A DNA stretch of 64,000 bases from Paenibacillus wynnii (GTDB lineage Bacteria; Bacillota; Bacilli; Paenibacillales; Paenibacillaceae), in contig NZ_JAUSTK010000017.1 of NCBI RefSeq assembly GCF_030812855.1, positions 38,024-102,023 on the forward strand, in the 5' to 3' direction. The translations under genes were made by a program, and so were the position numbers. The notes beneath the pieces are model-generated. The model saw only the letters and a list, made by a program, of their open reading frames with translations, did not search any database and was not told the DNA's origin. The number at the start of each line of letters is the position of its first letter. Position 1 is the first letter of the stretch. Below, piece after piece: positions 8,073 through 17,021 of the stretch.

Positions 8073-8939
8073 TTGGCGCGGGAAAGCGAGCAGTTTCAGG
8101 TGCAACGTGTTATCGGAAACAACGTTGTGATGGTTCAAGGCGGGAAGAACGGAAAAGAATATGTGATTATAGGCAAGGGCATTGGCTTTGCAGTTAAAGG
8201 TTCTGGTGTGATTGAAGGCAATGATCACCGGATAGAGAAACTGTTCCGTCTGGAAGACCGGGACGAATGGAGCCAGTATCAGATTCTGCTGGAGGACATT
8301 GATCCTAAGGTCATGAGAATAACAGATGAAATAATTACAGATATCGCCCGTGAGTTTCCCGGCAAGTTGAACGACAAAATATATTTGGCGCTCCCGAGCC
8401 ATATCCAGTTTACCATTTTCCGTTTGCGCAGCGGTATGGACATTGTCAATCCCTTCCTGCAGGAAACCAAAATGACTTTCCCGAAGGAATTTGAGATCGC
8501 TTACAAGGCAGCAGGGAAAATCAGTTCAGAATTTCAGGTGGAAATTCCCGAAGACGAGGTTGGTTTTCTCACCTATCATGTATACTCGGCGGTCAGCAAT
8601 GTACCCATAGGACAACTTGTGAAAGCGTCCAACATAGTGAGTGAACTGCTTGATATGATCCAGAAGGAACGCAACATCACTTTTGAACATGGCAGTATGA
8701 ACCACGTTAGACTAATGATTCACCTAAGGTTCTCGATCGAACGAATCTTACAGGGATCACTAGTCGACAATCCTTTTGTAAAACATATTAAGAAAGAGTA
8801 CAAAGAGGAATATAAGCTGGCCCAGAAGCTAGGGAAGGTTATGCAAACCACCTTGGGTGCAGATGTTCCGGAAGAAGAAATTTGCTTCCTTGCCATGCAT
8901 TTGCGCCGCTTATTCCAGACCTTAGAGAAAAACAAATAG
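8073..8939 (+). CDS. glcT: BglG-family transcription antiterminator GlcT
   Basis: 288 residues from TTG 8073, chosen because GGAGGG (8062-8067) lies 5 bases ahead; an upstream in-frame ATG at 8055 sits before that site. Order: N-terminal RNA-binding CAT domain (FQVQRVIGNNVVMVQ, VIIGKGIGFAVK), then two PTS regulation domains (PRD1 about 65-170, PRD2 about 175-285) with conserved His in LALPSHI, FLTYHVYSA, VRLMIHLRF and FLAMHLRR. In the family, EIIB-mediated phosphorylation of PRD1 inactivates the protein; when sugar is imported it binds RAT and prevents termination. The genes it would control follow directly. Confidence 0.9.
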   Translation: MARESEQFQVQRVIGNNVVMVQGGKNGKEYVIIGKGIGFAVKGSGVIEGNDHRIEKLFRLEDRDEWSQYQILLEDIDPKVMRITDEIITDIAREFPGKLNDKIYLALPSHIQFTIFRLRSGMDIVNPFLQETKMTFPKEFEIAYKAAGKISSEFQVEIPEDEVGFLTYHVYSAVSNVPIGQLVKASNIVSELLDMIQKERNITFEHGSMNHVRLMIHLRFSIERILQGSLVDNPFVKHIKKEYKEEYKLAQKLGKVMQTTLGADVPEEEICFLAMHLRRLFQTLEKNK

Positions 8940-8960
8940 CAGCGGTTAGGAGTGACAACT

Positions 8961-9482
8961 ATGTTTTCCAAATGGAAATCCAAAAAAGCAGAGAAACAGG
9001 CTGAGCAATATATCATCAAGATTATAGCTCCAGTGAGTGGGCAATCCGTGCCGCTATCAGAAGTTCCAGACGAAACTTTTGCAGGTGGACATATGGGCAA
9101 GGGAATAGCCATAGAACCTGTAGATGGGAAATTGATTGCGCCTTTTGATGGAACAGTAGCTCATATCGTCAAAACAAGTCATGCCGTTATTCTTGAGCAT
9201 TCAACGGGTCTACAACTACTCCTTCACATCGGTATCGATACCGTAAGCTTAAAAGGAAGCGCTTTTACCAGCCATATTGCCACTGGAGACATTGTCAAAG
9301 CAGGGCAAATACTGATTGAATTTGATCTGGAAGCCATTCGTGCAGCGGGCCTGCGTACCATTACACCTGTAATTGTAACCAGCAGTGAGGAATTCACCTT
9401 TGAGGTGGAAGAACATTATGGTCAGGTAACTTCTAGCAAGGACAATATTCTTACCATCGGTTTCAAAGCAACAACCCTATAG
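8961..9482 (+). CDS. PTS sugar transporter EIIA (glucose family)
   Basis: 173 residues from ATG 8961, preferred over the in-frame GTG at 8952 because AGGAG (8948-8952) overlaps that GTG. Soluble phosphocarrier that passes phosphate from HPr to EIIB. Crr-type features: APVSGQ, FAGGHMGKGIAIEP, the paired active-site histidines in KTSHAVIL (His74) and LLLHIGIDTV (His89, the phosphorylated one), and TGDIVKAGQ. A separate EIIA gene, 21 bases after glcT and 35 before the EIICB gene, supplies the IIA that the transporter lacks. Confidence 0.9.
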   Translation: MFSKWKSKKAEKQAEQYIIKIIAPVSGQSVPLSEVPDETFAGGHMGKGIAIEPVDGKLIAPFDGTVAHIVKTSHAVILEHSTGLQLLLHIGIDTVSLKGSAFTSHIATGDIVKAGQILIEFDLEAIRAAGLRTITPVIVTSSEEFTFEVEEHYGQVTSSKDNILTIGFKATTL

Positions 9483-9517
9483 AGCTTCACAATTATAAAT
9501 TGAAGGGATGATTTATT

Positions 9518-10972
9518 ATGTTGGCTTTTCTGCAAAAACTAGGCAAGTCACTTATGCTTCCGGTCGCAACATTACCGGCAGCAGCGATTATGCAAGGCTT
9601 CGCACTAATTAACTATGAGAAAGATTTCCACATGGGTGCGGCGGGTAGATTCTTAAATACTTATGTCTCTCCCTTTCTGAATGCGGGTGCAGGTGCAATA
9701 TTTGCTAACCTGGCATTAATCTTCGCGATTGGGGTAGCCATCGGCTTTGCTGGCGACGCGGTTGCGGCACTTTCAGCATTGATTGCATATCAGATTCTTG
9801 ATAATGTTCTTAAGGTCATTCCAGCTCAAATGCCGTTCATTGGCGATGACGTTAAGCTGAATATGGGTGTGCTCGGGGGTATTTTTGCCGGTGCATGGGC
9901 CGCATTCCTCTACAAGAAATATCACAATATTAAAATGCCGGATTGGCTCGGATTCTTCGCAGGCAAACGTTTTGTGCCTATCATTACAGCAGTAACAACA
10001 ATGGTGCTTGCGGTATTGGTCGGTATGATCTGGAGCCCTGTACAAGATGTTATCAGTGACTTCGGTAACTGGGTTGTAAGTCTCGGAGCTATTGGAGCAT
10101 TTATCTTCGGTACTGCTAACCGTCTCTTGATTCCTTTCGGTCTTCACCATGTTATCAATGCGATTGCTTGGTTCCAAATCGGTGATTTCACTAATGCAGC
10201 TGGAGAAGTAGTTCATGGAGATCTGTGGCGTTTCTTCGGAGGAGATAAATCTGCGGGAATGTTCATGACAGGCTTCTTCCCGATAATGATGTTCGCTTTA
10301 CCGGGTGCGGCACTTGCATTTATCCATACGGCTAGACCTGAGAAAAAGAAAATGGTAGCGTCCATCTTTATCGGTTCTGCAATCGCTTCCTTCTTAACGG
10401 GTATTACAGAGCCGTTAGAATTCTCTTTCATGTTCCTTGCACCAGTGCTTTATTTAATACATGCTCTATTGACCGGTTTTGCTGGACTTCTTATGTATGT
10501 TCTTGATGCTAAGCTCGGATTCACATTCTCCGCAGGATTAATAGATTACCTTCTTAATATGAAGCTTTCGACTAATGCATGGATTCTGCTCCCTGTGGGT
10601 CTTGGATTCTTTGTTCTCTACTATGTTCTGTTCCGCTTTATCATCGTGAAATTCAACTTGAAAACTCCGGGTCGAGAAGATGATGAGGACGATGTAGTTG
10701 AAACTGTGAATGCAGGCGGAGTTAAAATCTCAGATGCATCTAAAGCTGCTAAAATTCTAGAAAACATCGGTGGTGCAGGGAATATTCGCAATATCGATGC
10801 TTGTATCACTCGTCTGCGTCTGATCGTTAATGATGAGAAGGCAGTGAAAGATTCTGCTCTTAAACAACTGGGTGCATCGGGTGTTATGAGATTGGGTCAA
10901 GGTGCAGTACAAATTGTATTTGGCCCTAAATCCGAGCAAATCAAAGATGATATCCAAAAACTAATGAAATAA
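9518..10972 (+). CDS. nagE: PTS EIICB, N-acetylglucosamine (NagE/NagP) type
   Basis: 484-residue membrane permease. EIIC occupies about 1-380 (LAFLQKLGKSLMLPVATLPA, FGLHHVINAIAWFQ, GITEPLEFSFMF). After the linker NLKTPGREDDEDD comes EIIB with phosphorylated Cys429 in DACITRLRL. The EIIC body, FFPIMMFALPGAALAF and the NLKTPGRED linker read closer to the GlcNAc permeases NagP/NagE than to PtsG, while the upstream antiterminator is GlcT-like. Substrate is therefore GlcNAc or glucose, and I lean to GlcNAc. It has no IIA domain; the preceding gene provides it. Confidence 0.85.
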   Translation: MLAFLQKLGKSLMLPVATLPAAAIMQGFALINYEKDFHMGAAGRFLNTYVSPFLNAGAGAIFANLALIFAIGVAIGFAGDAVAALSALIAYQILDNVLKVIPAQMPFIGDDVKLNMGVLGGIFAGAWAAFLYKKYHNIKMPDWLGFFAGKRFVPIITAVTTMVLAVLVGMIWSPVQDVISDFGNWVVSLGAIGAFIFGTANRLLIPFGLHHVINAIAWFQIGDFTNAAGEVVHGDLWRFFGGDKSAGMFMTGFFPIMMFALPGAALAFIHTARPEKKKMVASIFIGSAIASFLTGITEPLEFSFMFLAPVLYLIHALLTGFAGLLMYVLDAKLGFTFSAGLIDYLLNMKLSTNAWILLPVGLGFFVLYYVLFRFIIVKFNLKTPGREDDEDDVVETVNAGGVKISDASKAAKILENIGGAGNIRNIDACITRLRLIVNDEKAVKDSALKQLGASGVMRLGQGAVQIVFGPKSEQIKDDIQKLMK

Positions 10973-10986
10973 ATCAGTTCAATCTG

Positions 10987-11033
10987 CCCGTGATTTTGGA
11001 ATGTCCGTTATGGACCGAAATCACGGGTTTTTT
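10987..11033 (+). terminator. terminator of the PTS operon
   Basis: CCCGTGATTTTGG (10987-10999) pairs with CCGAAATCACGGG (11015-11027) and is followed by six T. Confidence 0.85.
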
Positions 11034-11173
11034 GGATTAGGCAACAGGGCTATAACATAGTAGTCAAGATAACTAAGAGTTGAAATTTTTCATGAAAAGG
11101 GCTGCATTTTTTCGTCTTCTGAGTTACATTATCATGAGTGACTTTAAAGATGTCTGAAAGGAACCCTATTCCA

Positions 11174-12088
11174 ATGAACCGTAAACCCTCACCTATTCCT
11201 ATTCCCATGCTTATGATAATTGGGATTATTGCTATCTCTTTTTCCTCTATCTTCATTAAATGGTCATCTGCTCCCGCATCCATACAAGGGATGTACCGAT
11301 TATTGTTCACCTCATTGCTTATGCTGCCTTTTGCCCGTCCATACAGTGGAGCATTATTTAGTTTGCGTAAAAAGGATTGGATCATGCTTGTAGCTTCAGG
11401 TATTATGCTGGCCTTGCATTTTTTGCTGTGGATGGGCTCCTTGAAATTCACTTCTGTAGCCAGTTCTACCATGATTATGGCTTTGGAACCGGTCTTTATT
11501 ATGCTGGGTGCTTATTTCCTGTTCAAAGAAAAGACAGCTCTTTCGGCTCTCTTAGGGATGGGAATTGCCATTGCAGGGGTAATATTTATCGGCTGGGGAG
11601 ATATAGGTATTTCTGCGAATAACCTAAAAGGTGATATATTATCTATTGGGGGAACGGCCGCCGTTGCGGTCCATATGCTGATTGGTCAAAAGGTTGTTGT
11701 TCGCATGCCTTCATATCTGTACAGTCTGATCGTCTTTATTTCAGCTTCATTAGTATTCGCGATTTACAATTTGGCGATGGGCATCCCCTTCTTTGACTAT
11801 CCGCCTCGTGAGTGGGGGATCTTTATACTGCTGGCTGTGGTCCCGACTGTATTTGGTCATATATTATTTAACTGGCTGCTGCAATTTGTCTCGGCTACTA
11901 CGGTTTCCATGAATATTCTGGGAGAGCCTGTTGGTGCAAGTATTCTTGCTTACTTACTTCTGGGTGAACAATTAACAGGTCTTCAATGGACAGGCAGTAT
12001 GCTGGTAATGTGCGGTTTGGCTGCTTATTTATATGCAGGACGCAAAAAAGGTAAAGATATCGCTCCTGTGCTCGACAATGCTTCATAA
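11174..12088 (+). CDS. EamA-family (DMT superfamily) transporter
   Basis: About 304 residues with ten predicted membrane segments in two EamA repeats, each ending with the family pattern (SSTMIMALEPVFIMLGA in the first, TTVSMNILGEPVGASILA in the second). Members export amino acids or other small metabolites; the substrate cannot be read here. The start is uncertain. ATG 11174 has AAAGGA 11 bases ahead; ATG 11150 and GTG 11138 are in-frame alternatives with weaker sites. The next gene starts about 28 bases downstream, so they may be cotranscribed. Confidence 0.85.
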   Translation: MNRKPSPIPIPMLMIIGIIAISFSSIFIKWSSAPASIQGMYRLLFTSLLMLPFARPYSGALFSLRKKDWIMLVASGIMLALHFLLWMGSLKFTSVASSTMIMALEPVFIMLGAYFLFKEKTALSALLGMGIAIAGVIFIGWGDIGISANNLKGDILSIGGTAAVAVHMLIGQKVVVRMPSYLYSLIVFISASLVFAIYNLAMGIPFFDYPPREWGIFILLAVVPTVFGHILFNWLLQFVSATTVSMNILGEPVGASILAYLLLGEQLTGLQWTGSMLVMCGLAAYLYAGRKKGKDIAPVLDNAS

Positions 12089-12116
12089 GATAATTTTAGA
12101 AAAAGGGGTTACAACC

Positions 12117-12965
12117 ATGAAAGAACATAGTCAAGAAAATGAACCAGACTTCAGGAAAGAAGCTGGCCCCAGCAGTGAAGAACTCTGGAATGAAGATACA
12201 TACAGCGCTTGGACTAGCCGTTTCGGGACTCCTGCCGAAGCAGCAGTTAAGCTGCGTAAAGATCCGGCCAATAAACTATTTCCGATCTCTTCTTATTTTG
12301 GAGAAGTATCAGGAAAAAGAATCATGAATCTGATGGGTTCAAACGGTATGAAAGCTGTTGCGCTTGGTTTGTTGGGGGCAGAAGTTACTGTTGCGGATTT
12401 CTCGGAGGCCAATGCCCGTTATGCTGCGGATTTGGCTAAAGAGGCTGGAATCCCTTTAACATACATCGTATCAGATGTGTTGAAGTTACCGGAAGTAACT
12501 CTAAATGCGTCATATGATATTGTCTTTGCTGAACAGGGGATCGTTCATTATTTTACCGATCTTAGTCAGTTTATGAATACAGCCTATCGTTTACTCGCTC
12601 CTGGAGGCATCTTTGTACTACGGGATTTCCACCCGGTAACCACTAAGCTTATTTCATCCAAGGGCTCTACGGCTAAAGTCCGCAAGCATAAAGTCACCGG
12701 AGACTACTTCGATACCGGCCTAGAAGAAAAGAAAGTATCCTATTCTAAATACTTGCCTCCATCCGGTACAATGGGAGATGGTGAGCAGCAAAGTGTCGTG
12801 TATTGGCGGCGGTGGACATTAGGCGAAATCGTTACGGCAGCAGCCGGCAGCGGTCTTATTATAAGCAAGCTTGTAGAGGAACCTAATCTATCCTCCGATG
12901 TATATGACAAAGGTATCCCTAAGACATTTACCTTAGTAGCAGGGAAAAGCTTATCAAACAAATAG
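12117..12965 (+). CDS. class I SAM-dependent methyltransferase
   Basis: 282 residues from ATG 12117 with AAAAGGGG (12101-12108) ahead. The Rossmann methyltransferase fold shows as GKRIMNLMGSNGMKAVALG (motif I region), TVADFSEANARYA (acidic end of strand 2), IVSDVLKLP and DIVFAEQGIVHYF (motif IV). LLAPGGIFVLRDFHP is the usual post-strand-4 loop. The substrate is unknown. The long N-terminal segment (ELWNEDTYSAWTSRFG) is common in UbiE-like small-molecule methyltransferases. Confidence 0.8.
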   Translation: MKEHSQENEPDFRKEAGPSSEELWNEDTYSAWTSRFGTPAEAAVKLRKDPANKLFPISSYFGEVSGKRIMNLMGSNGMKAVALGLLGAEVTVADFSEANARYAADLAKEAGIPLTYIVSDVLKLPEVTLNASYDIVFAEQGIVHYFTDLSQFMNTAYRLLAPGGIFVLRDFHPVTTKLISSKGSTAKVRKHKVTGDYFDTGLEEKKVSYSKYLPPSGTMGDGEQQSVVYWRRWTLGEIVTAAAGSGLIISKLVEEPNLSSDVYDKGIPKTFTLVAGKSLSNK

Positions 12966-12977
12966 AGAAAAAAGGAT

Positions 12978-13031
12978 AACCCGGTATGTCTAAAAGTCGC
13001 TTGAAGTGACTGTGGACGTACCGGGTTTTTT
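12978..13031 (+). terminator. terminator after the methyltransferase
   Basis: AACCCGGTA (12978-12986) pairs with TACCGGGTT (13019-13027), with a smaller hairpin inside, followed by a T-run. It can also serve the convergent LysR gene. Confidence 0.8.
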
Positions 13032-13064
13032 AATTTAATCATGTTTGTTTTATTATCTCTCGGA

Positions 13065-13940
13065 TTAGATCATCTTCACAAAAGCCTGTTGAAGAGGAGA
13101 GAGGGCATAGTCCTTCCGCCACGCCAGCATAAACCCGCCGAACTCCGTCTGAATCCCCGGCAAGTTAGAATAACGTAATCGCCCTGAGGATAACTCTGCT
13201 TCAATACCTTTTTTCGAAAAAATCCCTACCGCATCCCCCTCACTAATTATGGCTTTGAGCGTTTCCGGGGCATTGAGCTCCGTCCGGTTCCATAATCGTA
13301 CCTGATTCAGCTGAGCCCATTTGTCCGCAATCGTACGAAGTGTTGAACCTTCAATATGCTGTACCCAAGGAGCACTTGCCACTTGTTCAACTGTGAGATC
13401 ATGGTTTCCATCAAAAGGGTGCCCGGGAGCATATATCAGTACAGCATCCTCGTCATCTAACAGCTGATAGTTAAAGGATTTATCGCTAGTGTCCACACTA
13501 TGGAGCAAGGCAAAATGTATTTCCTGAAGACGTAAACGTTCTCGAAGCAGTGCATCCGGCTGAATGGTTAAAGACAACTTCGATCCGGGATACATTTTCA
13601 TGAATGATGAGATTGCTTTTGGCAGAAGATAAGTTCCAGGAATATAACCGGCCTCAATTTCCAATTCTCCATCGAAAGGCGAGGTGAATTGTTTTATACT
13701 TCGTTCGGCCTCCGCAGTCAGATATACAATTTTGACGGCATATTGGTAAAGTGTTCTTCCGGCTTCCGTTAACAATACCCGGCCGCTTCTATATTGGAAT
13801 AAGGGAGTACCAAGCTCACTTTCCAAGCTTTTCATATGAAAGGTTACTGTGGGTTGTTTCAACCCCAATTCCGAAGCGACATCCGTAACTTTCTTATACT
13901 TTTCGATAAGAACAAGGACATGCAATTTCATGTAATTCAT
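13065..13940 (-). CDS. LysR-family transcriptional regulator
   Basis: 291 residues. The N-terminal winged helix-turn-helix (VTDVASELGLKQPTVTFHMK, then SLESELGTPLFQY) is followed by the LysR substrate-binding domain (from about residue 88). The start is the second of two close ATGs, at 13940, because GGAGG (13952-13948) is 7 bases from it and only one base from ATG 13946. It is divergent from pstS. The 17-bp palindrome in the shared spacer is a likely operator for autoregulation. The inducer is unknown; a link to phosphate uptake is only positional. Confidence 0.88.
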   Translation of the reverse strand: MNYMKLHVLVLIEKYKKVTDVASELGLKQPTVTFHMKSLESELGTPLFQYRSGRVLLTEAGRTLYQYAVKIVYLTAEAERSIKQFTSPFDGELEIEAGYIPGTYLLPKAISSFMKMYPGSKLSLTIQPDALLRERLRLQEIHFALLHSVDTSDKSFNYQLLDDEDAVLIYAPGHPFDGNHDLTVEQVASAPWVQHIEGSTLRTIADKWAQLNQVRLWNRTELNAPETLKAIISEGDAVGIFSKKGIEAELSSGRLRYSNLPGIQTEFGGFMLAWRKDYALSPLQQAFVKMI

Positions 13941-13989
13941 GGTCATACCTCCATAAGATCAACGTAATACTAACTTATTGTCTTCTGAG

Positions 13990-14006
13990 TATAGATTATA
14001 TCTATA
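13990..14006. promoter_or_regulatory. palindrome, candidate LysR operator
   Basis: TATAGAT-TAT-ATCTATA, a perfect 7-bp inverted repeat fitting the LysR T-N11-A box. It lies about 50 bases upstream of the lysR-type start and 130 bases upstream of pstS. Confidence 0.5.
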
Positions 14007-14134
14007 ACAATATACAATTTATATTAGATTATTTATCTTTCGTTTTACATAACTATGACTTTTATCTGACGAACGAGCTCTAGAATAAGAAGAGTCAGAA
14101 GCGACACAAAACTTTAAAGGGGAGACAAAAAACA

Positions 14135-15082
14135 ATGCAATTTAGAAAATCATGGATTATGACTTTGGCTTTAACTAGTGTAGTCGCACTTGCGGCATGT
14201 GGAAATAATGCAACGACCAATAACGGTGGTAACAACGCAGCAGCTACAAATGCACCAACAGAAGCAAGCAGCGGTGCAGATCTGAGTGGTTCCGTTCTAG
14301 CTTCCGGTTCAACAGCCTTGCAACCGCTGGTAGAACAGGTAGCAGAGAAGTTCATGGAAACTAATACAGGTGTGGATATTCAAGTACAAGGCGGAGGCAG
14401 CGGAACAGGGTTAACACAGGTTGCTGAGAAGCAAGTGGATATTGGTAACTCTGATGTATTCGCAGAAGAAAAATTGAAAGATGCTGATGCTGAGAAAGCC
14501 GCAGCTCTTGTAGATCATCAGGTAGCTGTTGTAGGGATTGCTACAGTAACTCACCCAGATGCTGGTGTAGACGGATTGACGAAGCAGCAGTTGGTTGATA
14601 TTTTCACAGGTAAAGTAACGAACTGGAAGGAAGTTGGCGGTGCAGATCAAAAGATCCAAATCATTAACCGTCCAGGCAGCTCCGGAACACGTGCTACTTA
14701 TGAAAGTTTTGCCCTGGGAATGAAAACTGAAGATCTTCAAGGCTCCATTCAAGAAGATTCATCCGGTACCGTTAAGAAAATGATTGGAGAAACTCCGGGT
14801 GCAATTGGTTACTTGGGTCTGTCTTATCTTGATGATTCAGTAAAAGCTATCAGTTATGAAGGTGTTGAACCTTCAGTAGATAATGTTATATCTGGTAAAT
14901 ATCCGGTTTGGGCTTACGAACACATGTATACAAATGGTGAGCCTACTGAAGCCGTAAAAGCTTTCCTTGATTACTTCCTGACAGACGAAGTACAAACTGG
15001 CGATGTTGTAGAACTAGGTTACATTCCAGCTTCGAAAATGCAGGTCTCACGGGATCTTGAAGGAAACGTAACAACCAAGTAA
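14135..15082 (+). CDS. pstS: phosphate ABC transporter substrate-binding protein PstS
   Basis: 315-residue lipoprotein. Signal peptide with lipobox LAAC (Cys about 22), a low-complexity Asn/Ala linker, then the PstS fold: LASGSTALQPLV (phosphate loop), QGGGSGTGL, IGNSDVFAEE, IINRPGSSGTRATYE and GAIGYLGLSYL. It captures phosphate outside the membrane for PstCAB. AAAGGGGAG (14117-14125) gives a strong ribosome site. It heads the pst operon and is separated from pstC by a hairpin, usual where the binding protein is made in excess. I could not confirm a Pho box upstream. Confidence 0.95.
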   Translation: MQFRKSWIMTLALTSVVALAACGNNATTNNGGNNAAATNAPTEASSGADLSGSVLASGSTALQPLVEQVAEKFMETNTGVDIQVQGGGSGTGLTQVAEKQVDIGNSDVFAEEKLKDADAEKAAALVDHQVAVVGIATVTHPDAGVDGLTKQQLVDIFTGKVTNWKEVGGADQKIQIINRPGSSGTRATYESFALGMKTEDLQGSIQEDSSGTVKKMIGETPGAIGYLGLSYLDDSVKAISYEGVEPSVDNVISGKYPVWAYEHMYTNGEPTEAVKAFLDYFLTDEVQTGDVVELGYIPASKMQVSRDLEGNVTTK

Positions 15083-15124
15083 ATACAACTTCCAAGCTAA
15101 AATTCATCAGAACTTCATGTGATT

Positions 15125-15150
15125 AGAGGCGGAATCTTCTGCCTCTCTTT
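15125..15150 (+). terminator. intercistronic hairpin between pstS and pstC
   Basis: AGAGGC (15125-15130) pairs with GCCTCT (15141-15146), followed by CTTTTC. Probably a partial terminator or 3' stabiliser that keeps pstS mRNA above pstCAB. Confidence 0.6.
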
Positions 15151-15174
15151 TCACTTTAGAAAGAGGGAGCCTTC

Positions 15175-16077
15175 TTGAGGGGTAAATTAAAACAATCACG
15201 TTTTGAAAAACATCATATTGAAGATTTTATCGGGCGTTCTTATATGTCCTTGTGTGTGCTGCTCTTGGTAGTCATTATTATATCAATGGTTTATTTTGTA
15301 GCGTCCAAGGGTGTTTCTACTTTTATAAGCGGCGATGTTACCGTTTCCGACTTTTTATTCGGTACGAAATGGTCTCCTGAAGCTGAACCTGCATCTTATG
15401 GGGCATTTCCCTTCATAGCGGGCTCCTTTCTGGTTACACTTCTAGCTGCACTTATTGCCAGTCCGCTGAGTATATGCGCTGCACTTTTTATGACGGAAAT
15501 TGTTCCGGGATGGGGTAAAAAACTGCTGCAGCCGGTCATCGAACTGCTGTCAGGTATTCCTTCTGTCGTGTACGGTTTCATCGGTCTTAGTGTAATTGTA
15601 CCGTTTCTACGTAATACATTTCCCGGTCAGGGTATCGGGGTTGCTGCAGGCGCGCTTGTTTTATCTGTTATGATTCTACCTACCATTACAAGCGTGGCTG
15701 CAGACGCGCTGTCTTCTTTGCCGCAAAACTTAAAGGAGTCCTCCTTTGCACTAGGTGCCACCCGATGGCAGACGATATCCCGTGTGATTATTCCCACAAC
15801 ATTGCCTGCTATCATGACGGGAATTGTCTTGGGGATGGCACGCGCATTCGGTGAAGCTCTTGCTGTACAAATGGTTATCGGTAATGCACCGTTTGTTCCG
15901 CGGTCATTATTCGAATCGGCTTCTACCTTAACAAGTGTTATTACACTCGGTATGGGAAATACAACAATGGGTTCAGCACATAATAATTCTCTATGGAGTA
16001 TGGCGCTTGTGCTTATGTTGATGACCTTTGTATTTATCTTCCTCGTCCGCCTTCTTGAAAGGAGGAATAAGATTTGA
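15175..16077 (+). CDS. pstC: phosphate ABC transporter permease PstC
   Basis: 300 residues from TTG 15175 with AGAGGGAG ahead. Six predicted membrane helices. The binding-protein-dependent permease domain ends in the EAA-type loop LKESSFALGATRWQT that contacts the ATPase. LLSGIPSVVYGFIGL is characteristic of PstC. It pairs with PstA, with which it overlaps by four bases. Confidence 0.93.
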   Translation: MRGKLKQSRFEKHHIEDFIGRSYMSLCVLLLVVIIISMVYFVASKGVSTFISGDVTVSDFLFGTKWSPEAEPASYGAFPFIAGSFLVTLLAALIASPLSICAALFMTEIVPGWGKKLLQPVIELLSGIPSVVYGFIGLSVIVPFLRNTFPGQGIGVAAGALVLSVMILPTITSVAADALSSLPQNLKESSFALGATRWQTISRVIIPTTLPAIMTGIVLGMARAFGEALAVQMVIGNAPFVPRSLFESASTLTSVITLGMGNTTMGSAHNNSLWSMALVLMLMTFVFIFLVRLLERRNKI

Positions 16078-16970
16078 AGCCCAGAACGGTTGATAAAATT
16101 GCCACAGGCGTTATCGTATTCTTCGCTTTACTCATTGTAGGTATTCTGTTGGGCTTATTGGGATACATTCTAATGCGGGGCTTAAGTCATGTGAGTCTGG
16201 ACTTTTTATTCTCACCACCGCAGAAGATCCGTGCAGGCGGAGGCGTGGGTCCACAGCTCTTCAACTCGATCTATCTACTTGTACTAACCTTACTTATCAC
16301 AGTGCCACTCGGCTTAGGTGCCGGAATTTATATGGCTGAATATGCACGACCTGGAAGAATAACTGGGTTTATCCGCTTAATTGTGGAAGTATTATCCTCT
16401 TTCCCGTCCATTGTAGTCGGATTGTTTGGCCTGTTACTCATCGTGAACTATTTTAATCTCGGCTTCTCCTTGGTTTCAGGTGCTTTGGCGTTAACGGTAT
16501 TCAATTTACCTCTGATGGTACGAATTACGGAGCAGGCTTTCCGCACCGTACCGAAGCAGCAGAAGGAAGCCGGCTTTGCGCTAGGGCTGTCCAAGTGGAA
16601 AATTGTAACATCGGTATTATTCCCAGTTGCACTGCCGACCATCATCACTGGTACCATCTTGTCAGCCGGCCGTGTATTCGGTGAAGCAGCGGCATTGATG
16701 TTTACTGCAGGAATGAGCAGTCCGCGGTTGAATTTTAATAACTGGAATCCACTTAGTCCTACTTCGCCGCTGAATCCTTTCCGTCCGGCAGAAACACTGG
16801 CCGTACATATTTGGAAGATCAACAGTGAAGGACTAGCACCGGATGCTGCCCAAATTGCTGCCGGAGCCTCAGCTGTTCTCGTAATTACGATATTGATATT
16901 CAATCTGGCCGCCCGATTCTTCGGCAGATATATCTACCGTAAGCTTACGGCCTCAAAAAGAATGAACTAA
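16074..16970 (+). CDS. pstA: phosphate ABC transporter permease PstA
   Basis: 298 residues from TTG 16074, overlapping the pstC stop (TTGA) with AAAGGAGG (16059-16066) ahead, which implies coupled translation. Six membrane helices. VLSSFPSIVVGLFGLLL and the EAA-loop KQQKEAGFALGLSKWK match PstA. It forms the membrane channel with PstC. Confidence 0.93.
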   Translation: MKPRTVDKIATGVIVFFALLIVGILLGLLGYILMRGLSHVSLDFLFSPPQKIRAGGGVGPQLFNSIYLLVLTLLITVPLGLGAGIYMAEYARPGRITGFIRLIVEVLSSFPSIVVGLFGLLLIVNYFNLGFSLVSGALALTVFNLPLMVRITEQAFRTVPKQQKEAGFALGLSKWKIVTSVLFPVALPTIITGTILSAGRVFGEAAALMFTAGMSSPRLNFNNWNPLSPTSPLNPFRPAETLAVHIWKINSEGLAPDAAQIAAGASAVLVITILIFNLAARFFGRYIYRKLTASKRMN

Positions 16971-17021
16971 AGATAGATCAAGTATTGCGGAACTAGAAGA
17001 CATTTGTAGGAGGCGTATGAA

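Noticed and set aside
14040..14090. PhoP box upstream of pstS
   Set aside because: One TTTACA-like hexamer is present, but no properly spaced further copies could be defended.
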